From Anaerospora hongkongensis (GTDB lineage: Bacteria; Bacillota; Negativicutes; Sporomusales; DSM-15969): a stretch of DNA of 64,000 nucleotides. Shown piece after piece: positions 18,593 through 29,441 of the stretch (position 1 is the first letter of the stretch; every line of letters starts with the position of its first letter). A program made the position numbers and the translations under genes. The stretch spans positions 310,001-374,000 of the forward strand of contig NZ_SLUI01000001.1 in NCBI RefSeq assembly GCF_004339805.1, in the 5' to 3' direction. The notes beneath the pieces were generated by a model that made no database searches, was not told the origin of the DNA, and worked only from the letters and a program-made list of their open reading frames with translations.

Positions 18593-18620
18593 TACAATCA
18601 CTCCTGCCTTTCAAACTCCA

Positions 18621-20006
18621 TTATAATATGTAATGACTTAAGTCTAGATTAACTACAATATGATCAAGTTTAGTTTTTACATAATCACGATTAATTACTA
18701 TTGATGTCTCCTCTAGATCAGGAGCATCAAAAGCTAAATCTTCCAGTAGTTTTTCTAAGATGGTATGCAGCCTGCGGGCCCCGATGTTTTCCGTCTGGGT
18801 ATTTACTGTGCAGGCAATTTCTGCTAGCTCATCAATAGCATCGTCGGTGAAGCTGATTTTTATACTCTCAGTTTCCAATAAGCTAACATACTGTTTAATT
18901 AACGCATTGGCCGGCTCTGTAAGAATTTGACGAAAATCCTCTTTACTTAGATTCGTCAATTCTACCCGTATCGGAAAGCGGCCTTGCAGCTCGGGTATCA
19001 GGTCTGAGGGTTTTGAAATGTGAAATGCACCGGCGGCAATAAACAGGACATGATCTGTTTTTACCGGTCCGTACTTCGTTACGACTGTGGAGCCTTCCAC
19101 AATCGGCAGGATGTCTCGCTGAACACCTTCCCGCGAAACATCTGGTCCGTTAGATTTCCCGCGACCAGCAATTTTGTCTATTTCATCGAGAAAAATTATC
19201 CCGTAGTTTTCAGCCTGTTTAATAGCAGCAGCGATAACCTCATCCATATCAATTAACTTCTGCGCCTCTTCCTGGATAAAGATCTTACGCGCATTGGCCA
19301 CAGTTACTTTTCTTTTCTTCTGTTTCTTCGGCAGCAGATTCCCCAGCATATCCTGGATGTTGGCGCCGATTTCTTCTACGCCCGATCCGGCAAACATCCC
19401 TGCCATAGGCTGAGCATTATCTTCGACGATAATCTCAATTAAATCATCATCAAGCTCACCATTTTGCAGCTGTTTTAAGAGCTGCAGCCGTTCGTCTTCA
19501 ATCAACGGCTGCGGTTCAGGCGGCTCTTCCTTGGGTGGATTCATGGTAGAAGAGAACAAAAGTTCAAACGGATTGCGGACTGAATCCTTTTTAGGCAAGG
19601 GTTTTAAGCATTCCAGAATCCGTTCATTCGCAAGTTCATATGCTTTATCGTTTACGGCAAGCATGCTTTCCGACTTAACCATTCGAATTGCCGTTTCAAC
19701 GAGATCACGCACCATTGATTCGACATCACGGCCTATATAGCCAATTTCAGTAAATTTAGTTGCCTCGACTTTAACGAAAGGAGCATTCACTAGTTTTGCG
19801 AGACGCCTGGCAATTTCCGTTTTGCCAACTCCAGTCGGCCCAATCATTAATATGTTCTTAGGAATAACTTCATCCTGCAGTTCAGCCGGCAGTTTCTTGC
19901 TCCGCCAGCGGTTGCGCAGTGCTACCGCCACCGATTTTTTAGCTTGGTGCTGACCGACGATGTATTTATTCAGTTCACCGACAATTTGTTTCGGAGTTAA
20001 TTCCAT
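18621..20006 (-). CDS. hslU: ATP-dependent protease ATPase subunit HslU (ClpY)
   Basis: HslU is the AAA+ unfoldase that feeds substrates to HslV in the cytoplasm. Walker A is GPTGVGKT (residues 56-63), Walker B is [13 protein letters not shown], and the I domain lies in between. The start at [19 protein letters not shown] is chosen, with GGAGGG upstream; longer in-frame extensions would run into hslV. The C-terminus ends in LSHYIL, which fits the HslV-docking tail. The gap to hslV is 19 bases. Confidence 0.97.
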   Translation of the reverse strand: MELTPKQIVGELNKYIVGQHQAKKSVAVALRNRWRSKKLPAELQDEVIPKNILMIGPTGVGKTEIARRLAKLVNAPFVKVEATKFTEIGYIGRDVESMVRDLVETAIRMVKSESMLAVNDKAYELANERILECLKPLPKKDSVRNPFELLFSSTMNPPKEEPPEPQPLIEDERLQLLKQLQNGELDDDLIEIIVEDNAQPMAGMFAGSGVEEIGANIQDMLGNLLPKKQKKRKVTVANARKIFIQEEAQKLIDMDEVIAAAIKQAENYGIIFLDEIDKIAGRGKSNGPDVSREGVQRDILPIVEGSTVVTKYGPVKTDHVLFIAAGAFHISKPSDLIPELQGRFPIRVELTNLSKEDFRQILTEPANALIKQYVSLLETESIKISFTDDAIDELAEIACTVNTQTENIGARRLHTILEKLLEDLAFDAPDLEETSIVINRDYVKTKLDHIVVNLDLSHYIL

Positions 20007-20025
20007 TGCCACACCCTCCTCGCCA

Positions 20026-20556
20026 TTATAATTCTTCCACTGTAATATGCGAATTGGTATAGACACAAATCTCAGAGGCGATTTCCAGCGCCTGACGGGC
20101 AATTTCCGGTGCAGGGAGATTCGAGTTTCTCACAAGAGCCCGGGCCGCTGCCAGTGCGTAAGCTCCCCCTGAGCCGATAGCGGTAACACCATCATCAGGT
20201 TCAATCACCTCACCGTTGCCAGAGATGATCAGTAAATGCTGAGTATCGGTTACAATGAGCAATGCTTCCAGCCGGCGCAATACGCGGTCGAGCCGCCAGT
20301 CTTTAGCAAGCTCTACTGCAGCCCGCATCATATTGCCATTAAATTCTTCCAGCTTAGATTCAAACTTCTCAAATAATGTAAATGCGTCGGCTACTGAGCC
20401 GGCAAAGCCCGCTAAAACCTTGCCATGATATAGACGACGAACTTTTTTGGCATTATGCTTCATAACTGTATTTCCACCAAAAGTCACCTGTCCGTCGCCG
20501 GCAATCGCGGTTTTCCCTTGATGATGAACTGCTACGATCGTCGTAGCATGAAACAT
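20026..20556 (-). CDS. hslV: ATP-dependent protease peptidase subunit HslV (ClpQ)
   Basis: HslV is the proteasome-like threonine peptidase of the HslUV complex. The start at 20556, eight bases after GGAGG, gives [15 protein letters not shown], so removal of a short propeptide exposes the catalytic Thr. Family motifs [40 protein letters not shown] and [14 protein letters not shown] are present. The product is 176 residues. Confidence 0.96.
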   Translation of the reverse strand: MFHATTIVAVHHQGKTAIAGDGQVTFGGNTVMKHNAKKVRRLYHGKVLAGFAGSVADAFTLFEKFESKLEEFNGNMMRAAVELAKDWRLDRVLRRLEALLIVTDTQHLLIISGNGEVIEPDDGVTAIGSGGAYALAAARALVRNSNLPAPEIARQALEIASEICVYTNSHITVEEL

Positions 20557-20568
20557 AAACAACACCTC

Positions 20569-21477
20569 CTACGCACGGGGATGTGCGCTTTTGTAAACCG
20601 ATCTAACCCGCTCTTTGTTGATGGAAGGTAAAATCTGTGAAAAATTTATTTGCCCCAATATCTCCTGTACCGAACAAACATCAGCGCCGTTATTCAGCAT
20701 ATGTACCGCAAAGGTTTGACGAATAGTAGTAGGATTAACGGACTGTTCCAAAGCAAGCATCTTAATGTAGTTCATGAGGATGCGTCTAATACTCCGGTCA
20801 GTTAAAGGGCTACCTTTGCTATTTACAAAAGCATAATCATGAGGTGCTCCTGTGTGTTTTCCGTACAATCGAGGACGACTCTGCCTGACGTATTGTTCCA
20901 GTGCGGCAATTGCGCTGGACCCTATCGGTACAACACGCTTTCTGCCTTCACTGTCAGAAACCACAGCACATCCCGCGAAACAGTCTAAATCAGCTAACAA
21001 CAGTCCAACCAGTTCACGAGCTTTGATGCCGGTGGCATACAACAATTCCAGCACCGCTAAATCCCGTCTGCCCAAATCGCTCTGGTCAGGCAGCCTTAAC
21101 AAACCGTCAATTTCAGCTTCTGTTAAAACGGATATCGTTTGTTGATTTTTTAGGGAGCGCATAGTTACACAGGGATTATCAGCAATGATAGTGCGCTTGC
21201 AAAGGTAGCGAAAAAAAGCCCGCAAGGCAGCCAAACTGCGATTTATCGTAGCGTGTGAATAATTTTGCCTGTGCATTGCACTATGATAACTTCTGATCAA
21301 CATCTGCGTAACATTGCCAAGTAACACATCACCGTCCCCCTGCTCTTGGGCAAAAGCAACAAACCGCTCTATATCAGAACGGTAATAGCGAATCGTACTC
21401 TGGGAAACCCGCTTCTCTACTTGCAAATATACGACAAAGTTGTCAAGGTTATGCTTAATATCATTCATTTTATCCAT
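20569..21477 (-). CDS. Degenerate XerC/CodV-like tyrosine recombinase
   Basis: The fold and position are those of XerC (CodV): N-terminal SAM-like core-binding domain (about 10-95), C-terminal domain (about 110-302), and ending KERVRSVYKSAHPRA as in Xer proteins. The catalytic set is largely gone: the first Arg position reads GIKARELVGL, the His of HxxR is Thr in NPTTIRQTF, the second His/Trp is Gln in EILGQ, and the tyrosine nucleophile position is Leu (SQILPSIN against the usual QIYTHVT). Only the second Arg clearly remains. It is unlikely to cut DNA; it may keep a structural or partner role, or the function has moved to another locus. Confidence 0.85.
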   Translation of the reverse strand: MDKMNDIKHNLDNFVVYLQVEKRVSQSTIRYYRSDIERFVAFAQEQGDGDVLLGNVTQMLIRSYHSAMHRQNYSHATINRSLAALRAFFRYLCKRTIIADNPCVTMRSLKNQQTISVLTEAEIDGLLRLPDQSDLGRRDLAVLELLYATGIKARELVGLLLADLDCFAGCAVVSDSEGRKRVVPIGSSAIAALEQYVRQSRPRLYGKHTGAPHDYAFVNSKGSPLTDRSIRRILMNYIKMLALEQSVNPTTIRQTFAVHMLNNGADVCSVQEILGQINFSQILPSINKERVRSVYKSAHPRA

Positions 21478-21526
21478 TTTTTGTCGAAATATGGACTAAA
21501 TTTATTTATTTATAGTAGCACAGCAA

Positions 21527-22852
21527 TTAATTTTGCGCAATACCGTTGTCTAATTTTTCTATTAATTTTTTTAATGAACTTAATGCCCGTTCGGCGATTA
21601 AACCGTTCTTTTGCTTTTTGTCTTTTACCCGGTACTCCAGTGGCGGCAGCAGACCAAAATTAATATTCATCGGTTGAAATCCGTCAGGAGATGCCTGGGT
21701 AATATACCGGCATAACGCACCGTGAGCTGTATCGGCCGGGAACTCGACGGGATGCTGCTGCATTGCTAAGCGAGCGGCATTGATTCCTGCCACAAGGCCG
21801 GATGCTGCTGATTCCACATACCCTTCGACTCCAGTAATTTGACCGGCAAAGAACAAGCCCGACCGAGTTTTTGTTTCTAACGTTGACTGCAGAATCCGCG
21901 GTGAGTTGATATAAGTATTCCGATGCATGACACCATAGCGGGCAAATTCCGCTTTTTTCAAACCCGGTATTAATTGAAAAACTCTTTTTTGTTCCGGCCA
22001 TTTTAAGTGAGTTTGAAAACCGACTATATTGTAAAGTGTCGCTGCAAAGTTATCTTGCCGCAATTGGATAACAGCGTGCGGCGTCTCTCCTGTTACCGGA
22101 TGTTTTAAACCTACCGGCTTCAATGGACCAAACCGCAATGTATCAATACCTCGCGAAGCCATTTCTTCAACAGGCATACAGCCTTCAAAGAATATTGCTT
22201 TTTCAAAGTTCTTGACGGCCGTACGCTCAGCGTTAACTAATTCATGCCAAAACAGTTCATATTCTTCCTTGGTCATCGGACAATTCAAATAGTCTTCGTC
22301 GCCTTTTCCATATCGTGAAGCGCGATAAATCTTGTCCATATTCAGCGATTCACCCACAACAATAGGCGCAGCAGCATCATAAAAATACAGATAATCATGA
22401 CCGGCCAGCTCGGCAATTGCTTCGGAAAGTACAGGAGATGTCAGCGGCCCGCTGGCGATAACAGCCGGAACTTCCTCCGGAATTGCCGCTACTTCAGCAT
22501 GGTGGACCGTAACACGGGGATGGGCTGTCAGCATCTGGGTAATATACCGGCTGAAGCCCTCCCGGTCTACTGCCAGCGCCCCTCCCGCGGGAACTCTATT
22601 TAAATCGGCTGCCTTTAAGATCAGCGAATTTAATTGCCGCATTTCTTCTTTCAGCAAGCCTACTGCGTTTTCTACATTTGCGGCCCGCAGCGAATTGCTG
22701 CAAACCAGCTCAGCAAATAAATCACTGTGATGAGCTGGTGTAGAATGTACAGGTCGCATTTCATATAAATCGACCTCAATGCCTCGCTCAGCAATCTGCC
22801 ATGCGGCTTCACTGCCTGCAAGTCCGGCACCAATAACCGTAACTTTAGCCAC
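21527..22852 (-). CDS. trmFO: tRNA (uracil-54-C5)-methyltransferase TrmFO
   Basis: TrmFO makes ribothymidine at position 54 of tRNA using methylenetetrahydrofolate and FADH2. The FAD-binding motif [19 protein letters not shown] opens the protein, followed by [24 protein letters not shown], a TrmFO signature, and the C-terminal [19 protein letters not shown]. At 441 residues it is full length. It overlaps the topA stop by eight bases. Confidence 0.96.
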   Translation of the reverse strand: MAKVTVIGAGLAGSEAAWQIAERGIEVDLYEMRPVHSTPAHHSDLFAELVCSNSLRAANVENAVGLLKEEMRQLNSLILKAADLNRVPAGGALAVDREGFSRYITQMLTAHPRVTVHHAEVAAIPEEVPAVIASGPLTSPVLSEAIAELAGHDYLYFYDAAAPIVVGESLNMDKIYRASRYGKGDEDYLNCPMTKEEYELFWHELVNAERTAVKNFEKAIFFEGCMPVEEMASRGIDTLRFGPLKPVGLKHPVTGETPHAVIQLRQDNFAATLYNIVGFQTHLKWPEQKRVFQLIPGLKKAEFARYGVMHRNTYINSPRILQSTLETKTRSGLFFAGQITGVEGYVESAASGLVAGINAARLAMQQHPVEFPADTAHGALCRYITQASPDGFQPMNINFGLLPPLEYRVKDKKQKNGLIAERALSSLKKLIEKLDNGIAQN

Positions 22853-25007
22853 TCTTACTCCTCCGTTTAGCCGGTTTTACCGTCTTCGTAGTTTTTGTCG
22901 TTTTTGCTGTTGCAGCTGGTTTGATAGCATTTGCCGCTTGGGTCGGACATGCCGGATTCCCACAAACGCTTGCGGCTCCGCCTTTTTTAAACCCGCGCCG
23001 CACCATAAAGCTGCCGCATGTCTGGCATACTTCTTTTAAAGGAGTATCCCAGGTCACGTAATCGCACTCAGGATAGCGTTGACAGCCGTAAAAAACTTTT
23101 CCCCGTTTCGTCCGGCGCTCAATAATTGCACCTTGGCATTTCGGACAGGCAACACCGGTTTCTTTTACAATAGCCTTCGTATTCCGGCACGCCGGAAATC
23201 CGGGACAAGCGAGAAAACTGCCATAACGCCCCTTCTTCACTACCATAAAGCGTCCACAAGCTTCACACTGGACGTCTGAAACCTCGACAGGCAATTCCAC
23301 TTGACCAATCTCGGCTTCAGCATGCGTCAACGTTTCCGCAAAAGGCTGATAAAAATCCTTCAGTACTTGCTTATACGGTACTTCGCCTTCAGCAACGTCA
23401 TCAAGCCGGTCTTCCATATGTGCTGTGAATTCCACGTCGACAATATTTTCAAAATACTGTTTTAATAAATCGACCACTAAACAGCCAAGCTCTGTCGGTT
23501 GGAATTTCTTCTCGATCTTCTCTACATATCCCCTGGTAACAATGGTATCGATAATCGGCGCATAGGTACTGGGACGCCCGATCCCCTTCTCTTCCAGTAT
23601 TTTGACAAGTGATGCCTCCGTGTAGCGGGGTGGCGGCTGAGTAAAATGCTGCTTTGGCAGAATTTTATATGTTTTGAGAGTTTGACCTGCAGTCAGTTCG
23701 GGCAGATCAACATCTTTATCCTGTTCATCGCCTTCTCTACTTTCCGTATAAACAACCATGAAACCAGCAAATTTAAGATGCGATCCTGTTGCTCTGAGGC
23801 CATACTGCCCAGCCTTAATCTCGATTGTTAACGTATCATAAATTGCTGCAGTCATTTGGCTGGCAATAAACCGGCTCCAGATCAGCGAGTACAGCTTGTA
23901 TTGATCCTTAGACAAATGTCCGATCACACTATCCGGAGGCAAGGTCAGACTGGTTGGCCGGATTGCTTCATGCGCATCCTGGGCATTTTTTTTGGACGTA
24001 TAGACAGGTGCCTTTTCCGGAAGATACTCGGAGCCGTATTTTTCTGTAATAAACGTACGAGCCTCGCTTTGAGCCGATTCGGAAACCCGGTTTGAGTCCG
24101 TACGGATATACGTGATTAAACCAACATGTCCGCTTTTGCCAATTTCAAGACCTTCATACAACTGCTGCGCCAGCATCATTGTTTTCCGCGAAGTAAAGCC
24201 CAGCTTGCGGGATGCATCCTGTTGCAGGCTGCTCGTAGTGAAAGGCGGTATTGGATTACGGCGGCGCTCTCTTTTTTTAACCTCGGTTACAGTAAACTCA
24301 CTTTCCTCTAAGTGAGCTGTAATCGTCATGGCCTGCTCTTCATTTGCTACTTGCGCTTTTTGCTCTTCAATTGTGACCAGTTCGGCATCAAAGATAGGGG
24401 ATTTCAGCTTTTCCCGTAATTTAGCGGTAACAGTCCAATACTCTTCTGGAATAAAAGCCTGAATCTCTTTTTCGCGGTCGCATATCAGCCTGACTGCTAC
24501 CGATTGTACACGGCCTGCACTCAAACCTTTTCTCACCTTCCGCCAAAGGAGCGGACTTAATTTATACCCCACAATACGATCTAAAATCCGTCGCCCCTGT
24601 TGAGCATCAATTTTTGACATATCCAAAGGACGCGGATGCTTAACAGCATTTTGGATAGCCGATTTAGTTATTTCATTGAATTCAATACGGCAAGCCCGGG
24701 TCGGATCAATAGCAAGTATATGCGCTAAATGCCACGCAATCGCTTCCCCTTCCCGGTCAGGGTCAGTTGCCAGAAATACTTTGTCTGCTGTTTTAGCAGA
24801 TTCTTTCAAGGCTTTAATCAGATCGCCTTTGCCGCGGATATTGATATATTTCGGCTCAAAGTCTTGTTCTACATTAACCCCGAACTGACTTTTGGGCAAA
24901 TCCCTTAGATGTCCCATAGAGGCTCGCACAATATAGTTTTTTCCTAAAAACTTTTCTATTGTTTTGGCTTTTGCCGGAGACTCAACTACAACGAGCGTTT
25001 TGCTCAC
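22845..25007 (-). CDS. topA: DNA topoisomerase I
   Basis: TopA relaxes negative supercoils. The Toprim domain starts [20 protein letters not shown] and has the [13 protein letters not shown] motif; the catalytic Tyr is in [13 protein letters not shown]. Three C-terminal zinc ribbons ([24 protein letters not shown]) precede a Lys-rich tail. The start is GTG at 25007 after GGGAGGG, sharing GTGA with the dprA stop, which gives 720 residues; a longer upstream reading frame overlaps dprA and is rejected. Confidence 0.96.
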   Translation of the reverse strand: MSKTLVVVESPAKAKTIEKFLGKNYIVRASMGHLRDLPKSQFGVNVEQDFEPKYINIRGKGDLIKALKESAKTADKVFLATDPDREGEAIAWHLAHILAIDPTRACRIEFNEITKSAIQNAVKHPRPLDMSKIDAQQGRRILDRIVGYKLSPLLWRKVRKGLSAGRVQSVAVRLICDREKEIQAFIPEEYWTVTAKLREKLKSPIFDAELVTIEEQKAQVANEEQAMTITAHLEESEFTVTEVKKRERRRNPIPPFTTSSLQQDASRKLGFTSRKTMMLAQQLYEGLEIGKSGHVGLITYIRTDSNRVSESAQSEARTFITEKYGSEYLPEKAPVYTSKKNAQDAHEAIRPTSLTLPPDSVIGHLSKDQYKLYSLIWSRFIASQMTAAIYDTLTIEIKAGQYGLRATGSHLKFAGFMVVYTESREGDEQDKDVDLPELTAGQTLKTYKILPKQHFTQPPPRYTEASLVKILEEKGIGRPSTYAPIIDTIVTRGYVEKIEKKFQPTELGCLVVDLLKQYFENIVDVEFTAHMEDRLDDVAEGEVPYKQVLKDFYQPFAETLTHAEAEIGQVELPVEVSDVQCEACGRFMVVKKGRYGSFLACPGFPACRNTKAIVKETGVACPKCQGAIIERRTKRGKVFYGCQRYPECDYVTWDTPLKEVCQTCGSFMVRRGFKKGGAASVCGNPACPTQAANAIKPAATAKTTKTTKTVKPAKRRSKSG

Positions 25008-26089
25008 CTGGTTCCCTCCCTGGCGGTCCGCATATATCGCTGTCCGCCATATCCAATTGCTAAATCTTGTAATTCCAGTTGCAATAATATATGAGTAACA
25101 GTAGGAAGCGGCAGTTGGGTTTGACAAAGAATTTCATCGATTCCTACTGGATAATCCGGATGAAGAGCATTAAGCACAGCCTGTTCGTCTTCTGACAGTA
25201 ATTGCGGCTTACATGCGCTAGGTCTTTCATTCCAGCCATATTCATCCAATATATCTGTTGCACAATCAATTAATTTAGCGCCTTGCTTAATTAAATAATG
25301 TGTTCCTTTGCTTGTAGCCGAAAGAATGCTGCCAGGAACGGCGAAAACATCCCTGCCTTCCTCTAAGGCAAAATCTGCAGTAATCAGGGAGCCGCTGCGC
25401 TCTGCCGCTTCGACAACAACTACGCCCCGTGAAAGTCCGTTAATGATGCGATTCCGGGCCGGAAAAAATTGGGGCAGTGGCAGGGTCCCCGGCGGGTATT
25501 CAGAAATGAGGGCTCCATTTTCTGCAATACGCTCCAGCAGGTGAATGTTTTCGGGTGGATAGCAAATATCAACTCCACTGCCAAGAACCGCTATCGTATA
25601 GCCGCTCTCTAGCGCTCCCATATGGGCCGTTGAATCAATACCCCTTGCCGCACCGCTGACAACACCTGCTCCTGCAGCAGCCAGCTGACTGGCTAGCATT
25701 TTGCATACACTGCGTCCATAAGCAGTAGCCCGCCTAGCACCCACGATGGCAATCAGTTTGTCATCAGCAGGAAGTGTACCCCGGTAGTATAAAATGGCAG
25801 GTGGATTGTACGTATTTGCCAGTAAAACAGGATACCTAGCTTCCCCTAAGCAAACAATACCGATTCCTTTCTTCTCCCAGCCTTCTGCCAATGCACTTAC
25901 ATCTATCTTTTCCCGGCAATTCAATATTTTATTACATAACATCTCATCCAGACATCCTGAAAGAATCAGTTCATCCCTGCTGGCCAGCCAGGCTTGTTCA
26001 GCGTTGCCGAAATACTCCACTAAGCGTTTCATACGGGCATGCCCCACTCCCGGCACCATATGCAGAGCTGCCAGATGTATGTTCTTCAT
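25004..26089 (-). CDS. dprA: DNA processing protein DprA
   Basis: DprA loads RecA on incoming single-stranded DNA during transformation. The Rossmann-like domain contains LIAIVGARRATAYGRSVCKMLASQL, GAARGIDSTAHMGAL and FPARNRIINGLSRGVVVVEA; a small C-terminal winged-helix domain (about residues 300-361) follows. The ATG at 26089 is five bases after GGAGG. It is the last conserved gene before the accessory block. Confidence 0.95.
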   Translation of the reverse strand: MKNIHLAALHMVPGVGHARMKRLVEYFGNAEQAWLASRDELILSGCLDEMLCNKILNCREKIDVSALAEGWEKKGIGIVCLGEARYPVLLANTYNPPAILYYRGTLPADDKLIAIVGARRATAYGRSVCKMLASQLAAAGAGVVSGAARGIDSTAHMGALESGYTIAVLGSGVDICYPPENIHLLERIAENGALISEYPPGTLPLPQFFPARNRIINGLSRGVVVVEAAERSGSLITADFALEEGRDVFAVPGSILSATSKGTHYLIKQGAKLIDCATDILDEYGWNERPSACKPQLLSEDEQAVLNALHPDYPVGIDEILCQTQLPLPTVTHILLQLELQDLAIGYGGQRYMRTAREGTR

Positions 26090-26151
26090 TCTTGCCTCCA
26101 AGTTTTGAACGCAATTCAGATTTTGTAATTATTGGTATTATAACTGTCAAA

Positions 26152-26180
26152 AAAAGATCGGTCAAGACTAAGCCTGACCG
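26152..26180 (-). terminator. Terminator overlapping the glycosyltransferase stop
   Basis: CGGTCA (26159-26164) pairs with TGACCG (26175-26180); on the minus strand seven T follow after ATC. The stop codon of the glycosyltransferase at 26168 lies in the loop. It separates the accessory block from dprA. Confidence 0.8.
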
Positions 26181-27307
26181 CCTTTTGTTAACTTTAAGAT
26201 ATGACTGGCAATTTCATCAGCTGCTAACGGCCGGGATAGCAATAGCGAACGCTGCCGCCGGCTACTGTGCGCTTCTGTTTTTTCAGAGAGAAGACGATTC
26301 AGCGAAGCCTCTAGTTCAGCCAGGGAATCAACCTGTTCAGCAACTTGCTGTTTGACCAAATAACTGGTGTTGGCCTCTTCCTGCCCCGGAATCGGCTTGT
26401 AAATTATCATGGGAACACCGGCACACAAGGCCTCTGCCGAGGTCATGCCCCCCGGCTTGGTAATGATAATTTGAGCCATTGCCATTAATTCAGGAACATT
26501 ATTCACATATCCCAAAATACGGACACTCTGCTTGAAATCCTTCTGTCTGGCTGTCAGCTGATTAAACAACGCTTTATTCTGTCCGGCAACAGCAATAATT
26601 TGAATCGGCCGTTCAATATTCTGGCAGGCCATAATAATCTCTTCCATCGGCAATACTCCTGCCCCGCCGCCCATAATAAGAATAACGGGAACATCTGCAG
26701 CTAAGCCGCAGGCAGGCGTTGAATCAGCATTAGCGTGACGCTGAGAGAAAAAATCCGAGTCTACAGGAATTCCTGTCGATAATGATTTACTATAAGGAAT
26801 ACCGTTACTATTTAAATAGTCCCGTAATGGCTGACCGGCTACATAATAATAATCAATGGTCGGATAAATCCACAATTTATGTACGACAAAGTCAGTAACG
26901 ACTGCTAAGACAGGCGCATCAATACTGCCATCTTTCCTGAGACAGGATGCAATCCCTGCCGGCGTAGCATGAGTACATACAATAGCGGTAGGATTGTACT
27001 CAGTAATAAAACGCCTCATCCTCCCGGCAAGATAAGAGTTAATCAATTCCCGGGTCTTTAATGCCCATCTGCTGTCATTCCCCCAGCCATACATGGAACC
27101 GTACAGACTAGGAACTACACTGAGTATTTTTAAATAGATTCCCAGAATCATTTTCCCGATTACAGGGTGAAAAAAATCAAATATATTGGCAATGCGCATT
27201 TCACACCCGGGATATAAGCGGCCTATGGCTTTATTTACCGCTTGTGCAGCGCGAGTATGACCTGCTCCTATTGGTGCTGTCAGAAAAAGAATTCTCGGCG
27301 GTCGCAA
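26168..27307 (-). CDS. MGDG synthase/UgtP-like glycosyltransferase
   Basis: A GT28-type enzyme resembling processive diacylglycerol glucosyltransferases, which transfer sugar from UDP-sugars to diacylglycerol at the membrane. The N-terminal motif ILFLTAPIGAGHTRAAQAV is the MGDG-synthase pattern; the C-terminal sugar-nucleotide site shows ILIMGGGAGVLPMEE and ITKPGGMTSAEAL. The start is taken as TTG at 27307, eight bases after AAGGAGG, since upstream codons run through this ribosome site. A likely promoter has TACAAT near 27388. The lipid substrate is inferred. Confidence 0.85.
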   Translation of the reverse strand: MRPPRILFLTAPIGAGHTRAAQAVNKAIGRLYPGCEMRIANIFDFFHPVIGKMILGIYLKILSVVPSLYGSMYGWGNDSRWALKTRELINSYLAGRMRRFITEYNPTAIVCTHATPAGIASCLRKDGSIDAPVLAVVTDFVVHKLWIYPTIDYYYVAGQPLRDYLNSNGIPYSKSLSTGIPVDSDFFSQRHANADSTPACGLAADVPVILIMGGGAGVLPMEEIIMACQNIERPIQIIAVAGQNKALFNQLTARQKDFKQSVRILGYVNNVPELMAMAQIIITKPGGMTSAEALCAGVPMIIYKPIPGQEEANTSYLVKQQVAEQVDSLAELEASLNRLLSEKTEAHSSRRQRSLLLSRPLAADEIASHILKLTKGGQA

Positions 27308-27448
27308 AAAAATGCCTCCTTTCGCCACTCACAGCTTCGCTTTTTGATTGTGATCGGCGAATGATAACAAAACTTCTATTATTGTATCACAATTAAACAG
27401 CAGTTTAAAATATTTATTTCGAAACCTGCATTGCTCATACGAAACTTA

Positions 27449-27477
27449 AAAACCTGCCGCCGTCAGCGCGCAGGTTT
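27449..27477 (-). terminator. Terminator of the chemoreceptor-like gene
   Basis: AAACCTGC and GCAGGTTT arms enclose a GC-rich loop; on the minus strand the hairpin runs into TTTTTAAG. It lies six bases after the 27483 stop. Confidence 0.8.
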
Positions 27478-27482
27478 TGGTG

Positions 27483-28316
27483 CTATTGCTTATTCAAATC
27501 GGCAGCTAGTTTTGCAAGCTGCTCAGACATCGCCGTTAATTGCTGCGTATGAGCCGTTAATTGCTGAATGGTACCCGCCTGGTGCTGAGAAACAGAATCC
27601 ACTTGCTCAATCTCTGCAACAATTTTTTGGATCGATTGATTGATCTTTCCTAAAGTAGCCGTTATTTGACTAGCTGAACCGGCACTGTCAATTGCCAATT
27701 TTCTCACCTCATCGGCAACGACTCCAAAACCCCGGCCTTGATCCCCTACCCGGGCTGCTTCAATGGCAGCATTCAATCCCAGCAGATTTGTTTGCTTCGC
27801 TACATTTTTTATGAAGTCTACAACAGTATCCGTCTCGCTTACTTCTTTATTCGCTTGAGTTGCTAAGTTTTTTAGAAAACTGCAACTTGCAGCGAGTTCT
27901 TCAGCCTGGGCTAATATGGATTGGGTTGAGGCTGCCAGCGCTCCAGCTGATTTCGACAGCTGCCCGGCGGCTGCAAGGAGCGTCTCTTTGCGCTCCAGTG
28001 ACTCGTGAACAGCAACCGCACCAATTACCAAGCCGCTCTCATCCACAATCGGCATGCTGATTGCAATATAAGGGATACCGTATACTTCTTTTGCCACTTC
28101 GACTACGACACGCTGCTTTTTCTTCATCGCCTGATACACAGCCGAGCCCTCTTTAATCGGCTCTCCCACCACAACCTGATTCGCGATCTCTGGAATGGAG
28201 AGAGACAATAGCCATTTTTCCTTACTGCTGATCACGATACCGACTTTGCCGCTAACCAATTGCGGAATATACTTTGCCGTTCGCATGAAACACTCTAACA
28301 TCCCGGTTTGCTCCAT
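27483..28316 (-). CDS. Soluble methyl-accepting chemotaxis-type protein
   Basis: A cytoplasmic chemoreceptor-like protein without membrane helices. Residues 1-105 form a small sensor domain (VGIVISSKEKWLLS, YGIPYIAISMPIVDESGLVIGAVAVHESL) resembling PAS/cache-type folds. Residues 110-277 are a coiled coil with the conserved signalling tip NLLGLNAAIEAARVGDQGRGFGVVADEVRKLA, which binds CheA/CheW. At 277 residues it is short. The sensed signal is unknown. Domain class is clear; the ligand is not. Confidence 0.88.
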   Translation of the reverse strand: MEQTGMLECFMRTAKYIPQLVSGKVGIVISSKEKWLLSLSIPEIANQVVVGEPIKEGSAVYQAMKKKQRVVVEVAKEVYGIPYIAISMPIVDESGLVIGAVAVHESLERKETLLAAAGQLSKSAGALAASTQSILAQAEELAASCSFLKNLATQANKEVSETDTVVDFIKNVAKQTNLLGLNAAIEAARVGDQGRGFGVVADEVRKLAIDSAGSASQITATLGKINQSIQKIVAEIEQVDSVSQHQAGTIQQLTAHTQQLTAMSEQLAKLAADLNKQ

Positions 28317-28415
28317 ATTCCCACACCCTCACTATCTTAATTTTCAATTGGATTTCTATTTTATTCTTTCATCAGGTGCATACTAAGCAAAAATAAGCAA
28401 TAAGGAATGATGCAT

Positions 28416-29234
28416 TTGCCAGAAATACCGGAAATTGAAACTGTATGCCATCATTTGCGCAACTCAGTCCTTGCTACTCCCATTACCAGCATTGCCCTAA
28501 ACCGTTCTAAAAACTTGAATATAGAACCCGATGAGTTTGTCCGTCTTGTTACCGGACAGACAATTATTGCTGTCGGCAGGCGTGCTAAAATCATTCTATT
28601 CACACTGTCAAATCAGCATACGATAACCATTCACTTCATGCTGGAAGGCTACGCGCAATTGCTGGAAGACCATGAGCCTCGGCTGCAGCAGGCATCAACG
28701 ATATTTTATCTAGCCTCCGGCAAGGCACTTACGCTTTTTAAGATAAATTTAGGCTATATTCATTTATTTCCCACTGTCGACTGGCAGGATATAGAAGACG
28801 TAAATCAGCTAGGTCCTGAGCCGTTATCTGCGGAATTCACACTCTCGTACTTTCTGAAGCTATTTAAATCACGCAAAGGCATGATTAAACCATTGCTCAT
28901 GGACCAAAAGCTCATTGCCGGTATTGGCAATGTCTATTCGAATGAAGCATTATTTTGCAGTCGGATTCTGCCTACCCGTAAAGTAAAAGACATGAATGAT
29001 GCCGAACTGAGTACCGTTTATCATTGCCTGCGTAGATTATTGAGCCAAGCAGTTCAGCTGGGTGGGGTTTATGATATTCCGTACTCTCAAGCAGATCAGC
29101 TTACCGGCGGCTACCTTGCCCAGCTCAAAGTTGCTTACCGTACAGGTAAACCGTGCTTTGAATGCTCAGCGCCTATTCAAACACAGCGCGTGGGCGGACG
29201 CAATGCCTTCTATTGTTCAAAATGCCAGCACTAG
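28416..29234 (+). CDS. Formamidopyrimidine/endonuclease VIII-type DNA glycosylase
   Basis: Base-excision repair glycosylase/AP lyase of the Fpg/Nei family. The true start is taken as TTG at 28416, nine bases after AAGGA: this gives MPEIPEIETV with the essential Pro at position 2 and Glu at 3. Upstream ATGs at 28407/28410 would bury the proline. Lys58 (GRRAKIILF), GIGNVYSNEALF and the C-terminal zinc finger CFECSAPIQTQRVGGRNAFYCSKC complete the family set. It is 272 residues and lies alone on the plus strand. Confidence 0.93.
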   Translation: MPEIPEIETVCHHLRNSVLATPITSIALNRSKNLNIEPDEFVRLVTGQTIIAVGRRAKIILFTLSNQHTITIHFMLEGYAQLLEDHEPRLQQASTIFYLASGKALTLFKINLGYIHLFPTVDWQDIEDVNQLGPEPLSAEFTLSYFLKLFKSRKGMIKPLLMDQKLIAGIGNVYSNEALFCSRILPTRKVKDMNDAELSTVYHCLRRLLSQAVQLGGVYDIPYSQADQLTGGYLAQLKVAYRTGKPCFECSAPIQTQRVGGRNAFYCSKCQH

Positions 29235-29388
29235 CTCATTTTTTGTAAAACATTCTATATTTTAACATAAAATACCTTTAAATGGAAAAGAGTAGACGCA
29301 TAAAAAATTAACGTAAATTTAACGTTTCCTTCTATTATATAAGAGAGATTTTTCGCTGTTTATCGCCCCTAAGCCAAGTACTTAAAAA

Positions 29389-29416
29389 AGCAAACCCGGC
29401 AGTTCAAGCTGCCGGG
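29389..29416 (-). terminator. Terminator of the 32-aa membrane peptide gene
   Basis: CCCGGCAG (29395-29402) and CTGCCGGG (29409-29416) form a perfect 8-bp stem; reading on the minus strand it is followed by TTTGCTTTTTT. It serves the small gene at 29442-29540. Confidence 0.85.
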
Positions 29417-29441
29417 CAACAATTACAAAAATCGATTTTAA

